From Chalciporus piperatus (lineage: Eukaryota; Basidiomycota; Agaricomycetes; Boletales; Boletaceae), in the NCBI GenBank assembly GCA_038093975.1, contig JBBPTG010000006.1, positions 62,001 through 126,000 on the forward strand: a stretch of DNA of 64,000 nucleotides, in the 5' to 3' direction. This document shows, in pieces, positions 15,976-28,886 of this stretch (positions are counted from its first letter, which is position 1; every line of letters begins with the position of its first letter). The translations under genes and the position numbers were made by a program. Under the pieces are notes generated by a model that was given only the letters and a program-made list of their open reading frames with translations, did no database searches and was not told the DNA's origin.

Positions 15976-16185
15976 TAGGAGGGTCATCGTCAGGGTAGTA
16001 CGAACGCGGGTTAGGCTGATTGCCGAGAATGAAAGGCACTAGTACTAGGGACTGGACTAGGCATTGGGTAATAACTATTACAATGAACCATGCATGATAC
16101 AATTGGGAACACGCGCGAGACAGGAAAAAGAAGGCGTCACGAGTCACGACTTTCCAGACCAGAGCGCGCTCCATATATGAATGAA

Positions 16186-18938
16186 TTAGATTACACCATC
16201 CCTGACCTACCAGGCGGGATCGAGTCAGCCGGGCGAGCAAAGAGTCAATTGGAACATAAATTTGGAAATTCAGGGTAGACGGATCAAAAGGAATAAAAGG
16301 AACAAAAAAAAAAGAAGAACAAATATGGGCGCACCTTTTGCATAAACCCAGACACCCGAACTATATCGACCACTTGCGCTTCGCTCTCCATCGCAATCAC
16401 TAGGTTTTCCAGCATCTGAACAAAAAAGCAACGTGTAAACGAACATGGTACATGGCACCACCACCAAACGACTCACATCCACCACCTTGTCGACGGGGAT
16501 TCCCGTACAGAGCGCGACGATCTTCTTGCACTGATACTCCTTCTCTGCGCTCGCCCCTCTCAGGGACTTTAGTCTCGCCTCCATCAGTTCCTCCATTCTC
16601 ACATGCCACAGTTTCAGCCGTCGTAATCGAATCAGGCTCGCGACAGAGTCAGTCGTTGGTATTGGAGGTTCGGTCTCGACACTAAAGGAAATGTCCATCG
16701 ATCCAGCGACGCCCGTCATGGTGGAACTTGGACCCCGCCATTGGAACGCCGCAGAGCCGACCGTCTCCCGTCCATCCCTCCCGGCGAGGTCCGTCCTTCC
16801 CGTCCAGTCGAAGCTGTCTTCCTCTGCGATCGCTTTTTCAAGGTTTCGTATTCGTTGGTGGACCTGATCAAGTTCGCCACATCGGCTCTGCCATAGTTGT
16901 ATCTGTTTGCGTTGCTCCGAGAGCTCTCGGGTGGCAGCACGGAGGTGAGCTTGAGTGACGTCAAGAGCGTCCTGCTTCGATTTGATCTCGGCGGAGAACT
17001 CGGTGCCAAGGTTCTGGATCATCGTCGTCATGTCTACGCATAGTTGAGCATTGGTATCTAAATTGCGGAGACAGAACGGAACGGACCTGCGACGATATCC
17101 TGACTCTTTTGCACGGGCGCTGAGGGGCTTGTCCGTAGTGACGCCAACAGGTCTTCTGCACGGGCACCTCCATTCAGTTCCTGAAATGATGAACTCAGCA
17201 TTGACCCACGGCCTTTGGCATCACCACGCCTACCTCGACTTCTACCCCGAAGTCGCCGGGTCGAAGGCCCAGCTTATTGGGTAATGTTCGGTTGGCACCC
17301 ACGTCCAACAACGTCCGTACCAAACTTCGATTTCCAACGCGGGCAGCGATATTGAGAGCGGTGTCGCCATGTTCGTCCTGAAGGTCGACGATGGACCTAA
17401 AGTCGCCACCCTGGCGTTGCGCTATCCACATGAATATCTGGTCGAGGTAATATCGTGCACAGACAGCACGACCCTGTATGCCAGCGAGATACATGATATG
17501 ATGCAAGACAGATTTCCTAGAAATGTCGAGGGTACGTATTGATTGGTGTAATGCCTGGACGATGACGTTGAACGATTGTTGGTCGGAGTTGTGGGTGTCG
17601 ATAGAGGCGCGCATCAAGGGTGTCTCTCCAGCAAAGTTGCCCCGATGAATGTCGGCACCTGAAGCAATGAGCTGCTCAACGATGTTCTGTCGACCGAGAG
17701 ATGCAGCGAGGTGGAGAGCAGTGTGACCCTTGTCATCGAGGATCGTGTCCACGTCCAGGGGGAGGGTGGGGTCTGTGGTAAGTTCGCGCAGGAGCTCGAG
17801 GACAGGACCAGGATCGTCTTGGCGGCATATTGCAGCGATGAGTTGTGCACGGCGAGCATCTCTGAGGATGGAAGTGTCGCGGACGATGGGTGGTTTCGTG
17901 GACAAACGGAGAGGTAGTATCTCATCGAGGCCATTGAGAGCGATGCCATTCGTTGGAAGAGGGGAACGCGCGTGACCAGGTGATAGCACGTCGGTTACAG
18001 ATGTGGGGCGCGTAGGAGGGGGTTGTTGAGAAAAAGGACCAGCTATGTCTGTTTGTGGGGTGGGTTGCTTGCGAGGACGTTTTGTTGGTGACGGACCGTC
18101 TTCTTGTGGGTGGTGAGTGAGGTGTATGTCGGTAGGAGCGCCAAGAGGAGATCGGTGGGAAGCTAGATGGTGAGAGAGAGCCTGGGTGGCGGAGGCTACC
18201 TCTGAATCTGATCTCGCTCTCTTGAGAGACTGCTGGGTTGGGGGCGGTGGCGGTGAGGGTGCGTTGGTAGATTGATAAGTGGACTGGGAGAAGACGGCGG
18301 ACCTCGATAGTGCGAGGGAAGAAGTGGAGGGGGTGAAAAGACCTTGGGCGCGTCCCTGGTTTAGGAGACGGAGTGCAGAGCCAGGCATCATTGTTGCGGA
18401 AGGCATGGCGGACTGTGGATAGGCGGGCGCAGAGAAGGAAGAAGCGGCCGAGACGGGGCGTGGAGAGGCAGCGGAGTTGCCGGATGGCAAAGAAGTCAGC
18501 GAGGTCGAGGAGGGAGTGAAGTCAAAGAGGGGTGCGAGGAGAGGTGCGACGCCATACTGTGCGGCGACGTCACGCCCTCTGTCGAGTGGAATCCTGTATG
18601 GAGGTGAGATATGTGGTAGGGAGAGGGCGTGTGAAGGATATACCAAGTGCCCTGGTATTTACCGTATCCACCCTGTACGATTTCGTGTTTACCGGGGAGT
18701 ATTTCTTTCTCGAGTATCTTTGTGCGTCTGCCCTTTTCTATGCCTGCGACTTTGAGAATCTGGGTTGCATTGACATACGAGTCACCGCGTCTGCGCATGA
18801 CTGCGATGCCACGAACCATGCACTCGTATACCTGCAAATATGAAGAGGAATACGTACGGGTGGTGAATATTCGCGTACCTGTACCGATGAATAGACCGCA
18901 TTGTATATTTTCACTGGAGGTGGCTGAATTGAGTGCAT
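16186..18938 (-). CDS. MBF-type APSES transcription factor (Mbp1/Res-like, KilA-N plus ankyrin)
   Basis: DNA-binding subunit of the G1/S factor MBF. The start at 18938 gives [20 protein letters not shown]. The APSES/KilA-N domain follows across introns: [56 protein letters not shown], then [11 protein letters not shown] long Ser/Pro linker with basic KRPRKQP leads to ankyrin repeats ([50 protein letters not shown]). A C-terminal coiled coil (16700-17000) precedes [14 protein letters not shown]. The final exon, reached by an intron of about 110 nt, reads VRDGVI and stops at 16186, matching the usual Mbp1-family C-terminus. Divergent from the Yvc1-type channel gene. Confidence 0.9.
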
Positions 18939-19151
18939 CGAGGACGACGAGGCAATCAACTACAGTTCGACTACTCGCAGACGCGACTTGGATGGGACGC
19001 GCGGGCGGAGCTGCAAATGGTGGGAATGACCACGTGGTGGGTATTTGGTGTGTGGGACTAGGCGTGAAAGAAGACGGCGAGGAATGGAACAAGAACCGCT
19101 GCTGCAGGCCCAAGTCTGGCCAATCATACACGCGATCAGAGCAGTGCGTGC
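18939..19151. promoter_or_regulatory. short divergent promoter shared by the MBF-type factor and the TRP channel
   Basis: Only about 213 bp separate the two divergent start codons. It contains ACGCG in GGGACGCGCGGGC near 18993, the core of the MBF binding site (ACGCG), so autoregulation of the factor is possible but inferred. Confidence 0.45.
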
Positions 19152-22100
19152 ATGATGACTGAACACCACTCCGAGTATCACTCACAACCACACAGGACGT
19201 TATCGTATGTCCATTCTCATATCGCTGATCAACTGACCCGACCTCTTCGCAGCATTACATCGGTCAGCTTATCTTTCCTCTTCTTCTCTCGCTTTAGCTG
19301 ACCCATTGCCGTACAGACACCCCCCTTTCTTTCGAGGCGGTCTGTGCATTTATTCATTTCCGATTCCATCCTCACTCTCCCCTTAGCTCACTGCGCCCGA
19401 TCTCACTTACACTCTCGTCCGCCCCCTCGAGGACAAGTACAATGCTATCCAGAGATCCGGAAATAGATCGGTCGTATTCGCATTCCTCCTAAACAGGATT
19501 TACTTCATCCGAGACCAGAACAATCTCACAACTGGCCCGCTTTCTTCGTCACGTGCTGCCCTCTGCGAACTCCTTGCGATTCGCATTCTTCGCGATAATG
19601 GACACAGCCTCCTCAGTCTCGTACACACTCTCACTACAAGCTGGCCCGTCTGGTCAGGCGCTGATCCTCACGTCCTTGAACTCGCTAGACAACTACGCGA
19701 CGACGATCTAGAGCACCATGTCGGTAACGCAATCGAAATGGCTATCCTCTCGAAAGCAAGGCGTTTCATAAAGTGCTCGCCTTGTCAGAGAGTAATCCAG
19801 GGCATATGGGTGTATGTATGCTCCTTAACTCAACCTCTACTTTTCCCTCTGACCCCCAACGAAGCGGAAAGTGTGTCTATCAGGCAGAAAGCAGTCATTC
19901 CATTCTCTCAGACGTATGTTCCACTCTTCTGCACCCGTTCTCCATATAAACCCCTCTTTGTAGCGTTACAAACGCACTCCCGTCCACTTCTATGACCCAC
20001 ACAAGGCTCCCCTTCTCGACCACTACCGGTATGTACCCCAGCTTTGCACCCTTCCGTTTTCATCATTCCTCCCTCAGTCTCAAGGTGCCCGCCATCCGTG
20101 CCGTCTTGGAATATATAAAGTGCCACACTTCCTCTATTGGTTGAAAGCTCGCTAACGCTTGCAAAGCTTCTTGATCCTCTTTGTTTTATTCGTCATCACT
20201 ATCGAGATGAACGAACGTCACAGGATCAACACCCCAGAAGCAGTATTCATGATATATGCGCTCGGTTTTACTCTTGAGAAGCTTGCCGCCATGCAAGAAC
20301 ACGGTATTAAGGGTGTGTTTGGTTCTATCTCACCTACAACATCTGTTCACGCTTTACAGTCTACTTCAAGGGCACCTGGGTAAGTTTTATGGCACTCGAC
20401 ACTAGATTATGGAAGACGTCTGATTTGAGCCTTGTCCTCCAGAACGGATTCGATTTAGCATTCGGTCCGCTCTCTTATCGCAATGCAATGCTGCCCATCT
20501 AATCTTATCTATCGTAGTAACCGCGTACGCCGTATATGCGATCTTCAGGATATACGGCATTCATTATCATCGTAATTACCTCACTGAGCCCTTTTCTTCA
20601 TGTCGCTGAATCGCGGTACAGAGAAGTGGGATAGAGACCTTGGTGTTGACTTTCTCGCAGTCATCGCCTGTTTACTATTCCCTAGGTCAGAGCATCTTCT
20701 TATATCCTTGGTAGACCGTCCCTCAACACCTCAAAGACTTGCTTTTGTCACGTTAAAGGACAATCTCATGGTTCTTTCCCTCCGTGCTATGATGATGCAG
20801 TTCGTTGCACTCATGCTCATCGCGGCTTTCTGCTTCTGCGGTTTCCTTTATGCGTTGTGGACGTGAGTAGCTCAGCTCGCTGCTCAAACAACTCTAACCA
20901 GTTATCAGGTTGAGCCGCAAGGGCGCAGGGTATGCTGTGTTATTCTTATTCTGACTTCTGACTTCTTGATCTGTCTATCGTAGATACTCCTCAAGGTATT
21001 CACAGTGTCTGTTAAACTGCCGTCTGTGCTAACACCCATGTTACGCAGCACCATCGCTTGGTGGATGCTTGAAATCTGGTTCGGACTCGATGCTGTCGGT
21101 TTCGACAGGGCAGGTCTGTGTCTGTGGACACTAGTTCCCCAAGTCGCTCATTTTGTATAGGCGAATTTGATCCTTTCTTTGGTCCGATGCTCATGATCAC
21201 GTATGCGTGCTTGAGTAACACGCTGTTGCTGACTGGTACGTGTTTGCTCTTTTAATACAAGCTTGAGTTCTCACACGGCAGTGCAGTACTTGTTTCTGTA
21301 AGTGTATTTTACCAAAATCTCGAGGTCGTCTCTCATAGCCTCGTAAATAGATCCTGTCGAACACATTCGCGAGAATCAGCGAGGATGCAGCGGCCGAGGT
21401 CGGTTTCACTCAACAATCACCGGGTCCGTCAGTGCTTATATGTCCTGCTTTAGGCCATGTTCAGGAAAGCTGTGTCTACAATTGAAGGGTATTCCCCACC
21501 GAAGTTTCATTGTTCAGAAGCTTACCCATGATCACTTCCAGCGTCAAGGCCGACTCGTTATTTTCTTACCAGCCACCGATCAACCTGGTTGCGGTTTGCA
21601 TCCTCCTTCCCGCCAGTTATATTTTGAGTCCCAGATGGTTCCATAAAGTAAGTGATCAATGGCTTTGGTTACGACTTGCCCACTAACTGGTCGAAAGGTG
21701 AACGTATTCATGATTAGGTACGTTTTGTTTGGGATCCCGAAGACCACTTGTGATGATCTCCATGCAGAACGACGAACTTCCCGATCCTTCTCATCATCGC
21801 GTGGTATGAACGTAAGTTGCGAATCCCGGGTGTCTAGTCTCGCTCGCTCACCGGGGTACGCAGGTCAAGCGAAGAAAACCGCCTCGCTTGGATTTTATGA
21901 TACGCTTTCATCAACGTTTGAAAGGGTCGTTGATACATTCCCTCGCCCACTCAAGCGGTTGTGTATGTCAATCTATGGTTCTTGAGAAAGTCCAAATGAT
22001 GACATTTTCCCCTAGCCTTGTTCGAAGGTCTGGCGGGTGCCGACATAGACGTCGTACGTTATTATGTTTCAAGTGAATTTACATCTCTCAGCCATCATCG

Positions 22101-22890
22101 TCAGATCTTTGACATTGAAGACGAAATGGATCAACCCCTAGATGAGGAAGAAGAGCTCTTGCCAATCGAACCTGCTAATGGCAATGGCCTTGAACGCCGC
22201 TCATCTCGCAGGTCGAGGTCGAGCCGCCTATCTCACAGCTCCCTCCGCCCCCCGCAGGCTCCCACCCGAAAGGAACAAGAACCGCCTTCTCAGCGCCTGC
22301 ACAATCCTCCCCAGGGCCAGCCTCGCCCACCATCACCACAGCGACCGACGACGGGCCACCTCCGACACACTTCCACTCCTATCTCTCTCCGCCGACGCAT
22401 GCCCTCGATGCGTGGACCTGACGTAGCGCAGAGCCCACTCGCCCAGGTCTTCCAGCCACTCATCCTAGACGAGGACCTACCCGATGTAACGCCTTTGGAC
22501 TTTGCAAACGAATCGATTCCCCAGCCCGCTATCAGCTACGGACCAGCGACGCGCCGACGCGTCGGCTCCCTTTATTCCGCGCAAAGACGTTGGAGCGACC
22601 AGTCGGCCGGTGGGTTATCGGGACGTCCGGCGATGCCTTCGCTCGATACGCGTCCGGAAACACTCCTTGTGCCGCCGCTTTCTGCCTCGCCGGGACAGCA
22701 ACCACAGCATGGGGTGGATGAGCATTCGGAGGGGGGTGATCGTGCGATTGAGACTGCGGAACAGGTCGAGGAAGGTATTCAGGAGGGTGGGGGGGTAGGT
22801 GAGGTGATGAAACGCATGGAGAGGATTGAAGGGCAGCAGCGGCGCATCGAGGAATTGCTTCTGGAGCTCACCGGACGCATGCGGAGCTAA
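19152..22890 (+). CDS. YVC1: Yvc1-type TRP calcium channel (vacuolar)
   Basis: Vacuolar cation channel releasing Ca2+ to the cytosol. The start at 19152 splices in frame through exons reading [21 protein letters not shown] to [20 protein letters not shown]. The N-terminal cytosolic region is followed by many small exons encoding membrane segments, e.g. [40 protein letters not shown] and [19 protein letters not shown]. The pore-proximal and C-terminal TRP part reads [75 protein letters not shown] and [11 protein letters not shown], the last blocks being characteristic of Yvc1. The C-terminal tail has an acidic [11 protein letters not shown] patch, a long low-complexity region and a short coiled coil (22800-22880). 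Confidence 0.85.
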
Positions 22891-23406
22891 CATGTGGTTG
22901 GGCGAAGGCGAGGGTGAGGGGTGAAGGTGATCTTTGGAGATTTGGCGTCGAAATGCAACGATTTAGATTTACTTTTAGTTATGATTCCTTCCCTTGTGTA
23001 TAATGACTCGGAGATTTGTATGTTCAGTGATCGATACGAATAGAAGCGTCGAACGCAGTACTCGATCAGTCCCCAAAGCTCCATCAAAGTCGTTTCATTG
23101 GCAATGCAGACATACGAATACCGAGAACAGCAAAGCAGACTAGGTGGCTTTACGAGTACAAGTACAGAAACACGACTCGTAGGATTGAGTAAGATAAGGC
23201 TAGACTGATGCCAAGGCTAAAAACAGAGAGAGAGAAAGAGGTAACGAGCGGAATGGAACATTCGATACAATATCGATATCGCGCGCGCGAGAGAGAGAGA
23301 GAAAGAGAAGATGGAAACGAATAGAAATTATAATTTATATGCGCGAACGCAAAAAGGCAAACACATCCCCCTCCCCCCCAAACGAGTTCACAAACGACTC
23401 ATGGGC
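22891..23406. repeat. convergent intergenic region with GA/GC microsatellites
   Basis: It separates the 3' ends of the Yvc1-type and Bye1-like genes. Simple repeats occur at 23225-23240 (GAGA-rich) and 23279-23310, where (CG)n runs into (GA)n. Nothing else is recognised. Confidence 0.7.
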
Positions 23407-26400
23407 TCACCATCGTCGGGGAGGTAGAGGACCGTCCCACCGTCCTCGATGACCGCCTGGACCTTCTTCCTGTCCCGACGAACGTCGACCCCAACCTGCG
23501 TCAACAGGAGGTCGACCACCAAAGTCGCCGCCGCCGCCGCCACCGCCACGTCCTCGTCCTCGACCACGTCCCCGACCACGACCGTTGGGCTGCCACCCTC
23601 CGCGATCGTACTGTCCATCCTCGTATCGCCCAGGACTGGGACCGGGACCGGGACCTGGGCCGGGACCGTAAACACCTGCGCGAGGACCCAAAGGGGGCTG
23701 GTGCATCGCATGAGGAGGACCGTGTACATGGGGGGAAGTCATATGATGTGGATGAGTCGGCGCCTGCGTCTGCGCATGCGGTGGTGCTCCGTACGACGGT
23801 ACACTAGGCCCAGGTGGATACCCCGCACCAACCGCAGCGGGAACGACAGGAGGATAACCGGGCACGCCGCCACCCCCCGTCCAGTGGGAGTGGGGAGGAC
23901 CAGGCGGCGGAGGACCAGGATGTGAAGAAACGGGCTGTTGTGGAGGAGGTGTATGTTGCGCACTGGCGACTGCGTTTGCAAGCACGCCGGAAATACCTGG
24001 TACGCCGTTCCCGTTCTCTGATGAGAGGGCGCGGAGCATTGCTTGAATCTGTTCGGGCGTGAGTGAAGCGACTTCGGCTGCGAGCGCTGTGTTGGCGAAT
24101 TGAGGGTAGGCTTGGAGGGCTAGGGGGAGGGTCTGGACAGGGACAGCGTGCGGTGGGATCTGAGGAGCGTGCGGGGGAGGCATAGAGATAGGCGACGTTG
24201 TGCTGGGTACGGGGGGGAGTGGAGCTGGTAGGGCGGGTGGTGGCACGAGTTTTCCCCTAGCGAGCACCCAGATACCAATCACGTAGTTATTCTGGCGCTC
24301 TTTCGGTAGGCGCAGCTCGTCTAGGAGCTCGATAAAATCGGGAAGGGGCATGCTAGCCAAAAGAGGAACCATGTAAAGCTCCTTCCCGGGGTGATACTCC
24401 TTTGGTTGATGACCCCATGGAAACACGAGTCCATGACGACTGGAAAATTGATTTGCGTGAGTAAAAGAGCAAATGAATGAAACCTCGAGCTTACTTTTTG
24501 TGAAGCAGAAAGTCGCTGAACGATTGAAGCGTTGCATCACCGCTTTCGGGGGTGAATGCACACGCAAACAGCTCCTTTTGCGAATTCAATCTCGTTTGAA
24601 GTAGGAATTGCGCTGAATTTTCAGTTGGCACCCGACCGTCGATCCGAAGCGTATCAGACGGGAAAAGCGTCCTCCATAGCGGAGAATCAGCACTCAAGGT
24701 CCGACCGCCAATCTGCCGAGCAACCACAGACGCCACCTGGGGAATGGAAGAATCCAAAGGCATGGCGACCTTGAAGCGGATATGAGGAATGAATGAAGAA
24801 GGAATTGTGTGATAACACACCTTTCCGGTCCACACAGGAGGCATCGCTTGAAATACAGCCTCAGGGTCTTGGCGATGCTCGTCTTGTGCGACATCCATAT
24901 CGTGGTCCTTTTCTAAAAAGATGTCGAAGTCTTGATCGGTCGCTTCTTGCGTAACGGTCTCTACCTCAATCGGGTGATCCCTGTGCTCCTGCTCCTGCTC
25001 GGGCTCTGGCTCAGGGGTTTTGGTTATCTCCCGTGGAGTGGTTTCCGCTTTAGGAGATGTCCAAAGAGCATTGAGATCGAATGAAGCTCTGGCGGGTGTT
25101 TCAGGTTTAGCCATTTGAGTCGGTGTGGCAGGGCCAGGGGCAGAAGCGGGAGGAGGAATCGTCAGCAGTGGCGGGTGAACAGTCTCGGGTGGTGCTGATG
25201 CTGGTGCCGATGAAGGGGATTCAGTGGGCAAAACAGAGGCTTCCAAAGTTGGTGTATGCAAGTGGTCGCCGAACGTATCCTGAGGAATGGACTCGTCGTC
25301 CAAGTGAATGAGATCTGCAATGTCCAGTTCAGGCTCTGGGGAAGTCTGGATGTCGGAGGCGGAAGGTACGAAATTTGGGTGAATTGGCGATCTGGTGTCC
25401 CCCACAGGAGGTGAATAACCCTCATGGTGCATAGGAAGCGAGCCACCCCATGTAGCACTCTGAGGAACGACCGGCGATTCAGGTGGCATCGACATCAAAT
25501 TGGTACGTTCCCTCTGATGCTGCTCCGCCGCCTTTAGTCTTGCTTGTCGTTCTCTCTCCCAACGCTCCTCCTCCTCTCTACGCTCCTCTTCTTCATTTTC
25601 TCGCTCCTTGTCTCGTTGCCGCCGCAGGCCAGCCCCCTCGCCATTGACATCCTCGATATCCTGTAGACCCTTGTGCGTGATTTTCGCCCGAGGAACGACC
25701 GTCTTTTGAAGGATCGAGTGTTCCAAGGCTTCCTTTTCGGCAAGGATAATGGATTGCTTCTGTTCCTCGTTGGCCAAATCTGTTGAGCTCATCTGAGCGA
25801 GCTCTTTGGCCGAAACGGTGGAGAAACAGATTCCCCTATGAATAGCGACACGATCTGCCTGACTTAGATTGAAGGTGAGCGCACGGAATCGTTCCCTGAC
25901 AAACAAATATTTAGTTTGTGGCATCGAAGCTGAGGCTGACGACTCACTTATACTTGGGACCAACGGCCTGATTTCCATGTTTGTCAGGTTCGCCGTAAAG
26001 CTCGAATAAACATTGCTCAAGCTCTGCGGAAAATACGTGCGCTTCTTCTTCTAGTCGTCGTTTGTCTTCGTCGGTGAGATCGTCCGCCTTCAACCCGACC
26101 TTGTTACCGGACCCGTCTTCTGCGTTCTTATACGGATATCTCAAGAAGACCGGATGGAACACCTCCTGTAGCTTGCCGAGACAATACTTTCTTGCTGGAT
26201 CATCCTCCACGGAAACAGGGGCATTAGAGGATTTTTTGCGCTTGGGTGCGGGTGGCTGGTGTGATGCAGCTGACTTGCGCTTATGGCTACTGATAGGAGG
26301 CGACGCTTTCCGATCTGAGGATGCTACGCTAAACTTGCGAGACGGATGGGGGGCAGCGTGGGTGTCCTTGTCAGAGTGGTCTGAATCCGTAGTGTACTGG

Positions 26401-27493
26401 CGAGTCCGTCGCTATTAACATCGCGCGCATGAGTGTAAGGATATGGATCAGCAAGACATGCACGCACTCTGGACGAGGACCCTTTTGGTTTTGCTAGCTC
26501 TGGCTCTGCAACATACTCGTCCTCGCTATCTGGATCAACTTCAGATTCCGGGGGAGACAAAGCGGGTGGGGGCGTTAGTGGTCTTGGTGATTCCTTGTCA
26601 TCTTGTACCACATGAATAACGTCGTGGACGTCGTGGCGAGCTTCTTGACCTTCCCACTGCACTGCGAACTTATGGTCAGCACACGTCGCTAAACACGGTC
26701 ACAACAAAATGAGAAAGATGGAAGCGAAACGAAAATCGCCGATGGCCACCATAGTTGAATGGTATTGGGACACCGTACAATGGGGTCATTTACGGCGATG
26801 GGCATCTAACTTGTACAGGGCACTCAAACTACGGGTCATACCAGATCATCTGACTCAACGGGCATAGCTGCGCGCCAATCACGTAAAGCCTCTCAGCGAT
26901 GTGAAGATGCAGAGCAGCCGTGGTGCGTTGGAGATGCAAGGACACGACCGTTACGACAGCCACGAGCATGTCAGAGTGACGGATGGTCTGGCAGAGAGCG
27001 AGAATGCCTCAGACGACGAACAAGTATTGGGGGGTACAAAACTCATATGATCGAGATATACATTGTGCATTGGCGGAAGAGCCGCGCAGTGTCGTAAGAT
27101 GAGCAATCGGGGACCGGGGACACTCACTGATCATGCGTCGACCGGTATTTTTGGTACAAGTAGGACAGACATAAACCTCTGGGATGAAAATGAGCACGAC
27201 GAGATGTGTATGATAAGAATCGACATACCAAGCTCTGAAGCCTGCTCTGCAGTAAGCTTCACACACCGAAAATGATACCTAAGTATGAGGGAAGAAAGCT
27301 GAGATGAGGTCGTACGGCGTGTAGTTGGTTGTACGCACCACTCTGCGCATTCTGAACAGCAGACCATGGGAGAACCATCGTTAGGCTGGTTGCATATACA
27401 GTAGGTGTCCTTTACTGGTAAATTTCCATCGTTTGCAGACTTGGATTGAGTCTTTGATCTGCTCCTCGTTGACCTCGGTTTGTCAGGCATCAT
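23407..27493 (-). CDS. Bye1-like transcription elongation regulator (PHD finger, TFIIS central domain, SPOC domain)
   Basis: Start at 27493. A PHD finger reads YCICNQPNDGSPMVCCSEC, AEWYHFRCVKLTAEQASEL and YVCPTCTKN across two short introns. A Pro-rich and acidic linker with KRKKSS follows. The TFIIS central domain reads ARKYCLGKLQEVFHPVF, EEEAHVFSAELEQCLFELYG, then RFRALTFNLSQADRVAIHRG, IQ-free TVSAKELAQMSSTDLAN. A Glu/Arg coiled coil follows. The SPOC domain begins VWTGKVCYHTIPS and ends NNYVIGIWVLARGKL. The tail is Pro-rich then Gly/Arg-rich (GRGRGRGRGRGGGG) and stops at 23407. Domain order matches S. cerevisiae Bye1, which binds H3K4me3 and RNA polymerase II, with a longer RGG tail. One intron, 26662-27127, is 466 nt long, unlike its neighbours. 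Confidence 0.88.
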
Positions 27494-28886
27494 TGATTGC
27501 TTCGCCTGGATGAGAGTAGAGTCAAGGTGAAGTTCGAACTCCGACGGTCACCTGGTGGCGCACATCTGACTCCGCTCACTGCGCACGGTGCGACGGATTC
27601 GCGGAGGACGGGAGGACGGGAGGACGTCGAGAACGGTGAGCTCGATGGAGGGGGACTCGAGGTAGATTTGTCAGGCGACCTTATGTTCATTGCTGTTTAT
27701 GAGACGACGACCGGTCTCTAGTTGTTTCCAAGCTAATCACCGTCCGTTCTTTTCGTTCACGTCGTCCATAGCGTTCTAGTAATCGATCATTCACGCGTTC
27801 CTTTGCAAGATACTTATAAGTGGCCACTGATTATCAGAACCGAATTCGTCTTGTTCGAACCCAACGGGATCTACGCCGGTGTGTAACTCGTGTGTTCCAA
27901 AAGAGGACAGTACTAGTGTAGTAGTACCTACGCCACCGACTCACATTCCCCCGACCGTCGCGTTTATCGATCTAGTGCCAGCTCATTGTCGATAGGTGGA
28001 TCTTGAGTTCTTTGTTGGTCTCGGCGTGGCCATCCCGATGGATCCGTCACGGCTGTATTAACCGTACCAATATAGCTCACTCTCTGCCGTCGTATGTACG
28101 GCCAGCCAATGGCCAGCTGTCCTCGCTTGGTCTAGTCGTCGAAGAATTGGTTCCGACGTGCATACTGATTCCTGTGACAGACTGACAGTTTGTCGTTCAC
28201 GAGAAACAACTTTGAGACATACAAATGTTGCTTCCACTGGGTTCCAATGTTTCCACGTACTACGTTCCAACTTATCGCCCCCACGCCAGTGATTCTCACA
28301 GCCTTCTTCTAGGCGCCGAAATACAAACCCACGTTGCTTCCGTGAGTGATATCCTTAGTCTGCCGGGGTATTACTGGACCCGTGGTTTCCAGCTCTTTCT
28401 CGGGCGAATTATCGTTCTTTATCCTGTCTGTATCATACCTCATCTTTCCATCCTCTTCACGGATATCCGTGGTAGTTGTTTTGTCTCTCTCCTTGCCCCG
28501 GACTCGGGACGGCAACGACCCTGTGCAGGATCGACAATCAAGGCAACCCCCGCCGGTCAGCTTCATTCATTTCACAAAATAGAATTTCCGTCTCCTTCAT
28601 CGTTCAATCCACTTGCCTGTGCCCTTCCCCTTCGGCTTAACATGTGTTCTTTGCAACAGACGACTGACTTGCCTTGTTCTTTCCATATCTCTTCCAGGCT
28701 GCTATAGTTATCTTGCACGTTCCCACTTACCTGTTCACGTCCCCGCTCGGTTGCAGCCATACCCCTCCCTGACTCTTACTACAACGCTTAGTCCGGCGGT
28801 GATCGTGGCGTTACATGTGGCCCATGCATGGTAGCCGCTGCTCTACCTAGCCCACCTGAACCTCTCAGCTCTTTAATCCTTTCCAG
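27494..28886. promoter_or_regulatory. 1.4-kb divergent intergenic region upstream of the Bye1-like gene and the large kinase
   Basis: No gene with family similarity is seen. Open frames such as 28225-28707 (+) have no recognisable domain, and the pyrimidine-rich stretch 28580-28880 looks like a 5' leader or promoter of the kinase gene. A tRNA B-box-like word near 27855 lacks the flanking stems. Confidence 0.45.

Noticed and set aside
18939..18959. Upstream extension of the MBF-type factor to a TTG at 18959
   Set aside because: No ATG there. The ATG at 18938 gives the usual short head before VKIYNAVYS.
27840..27880. Possible tRNA B box (GTTCGAACC)
   Set aside because: The flanking bases do not form a T stem and no matching A box or acceptor stem was found.
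28225..28707. 160-codon plus-strand frame upstream of the large kinase
   Set aside because: No domain, pyrimidine-rich composition and position suggest promoter or 5' leader rather than a gene.
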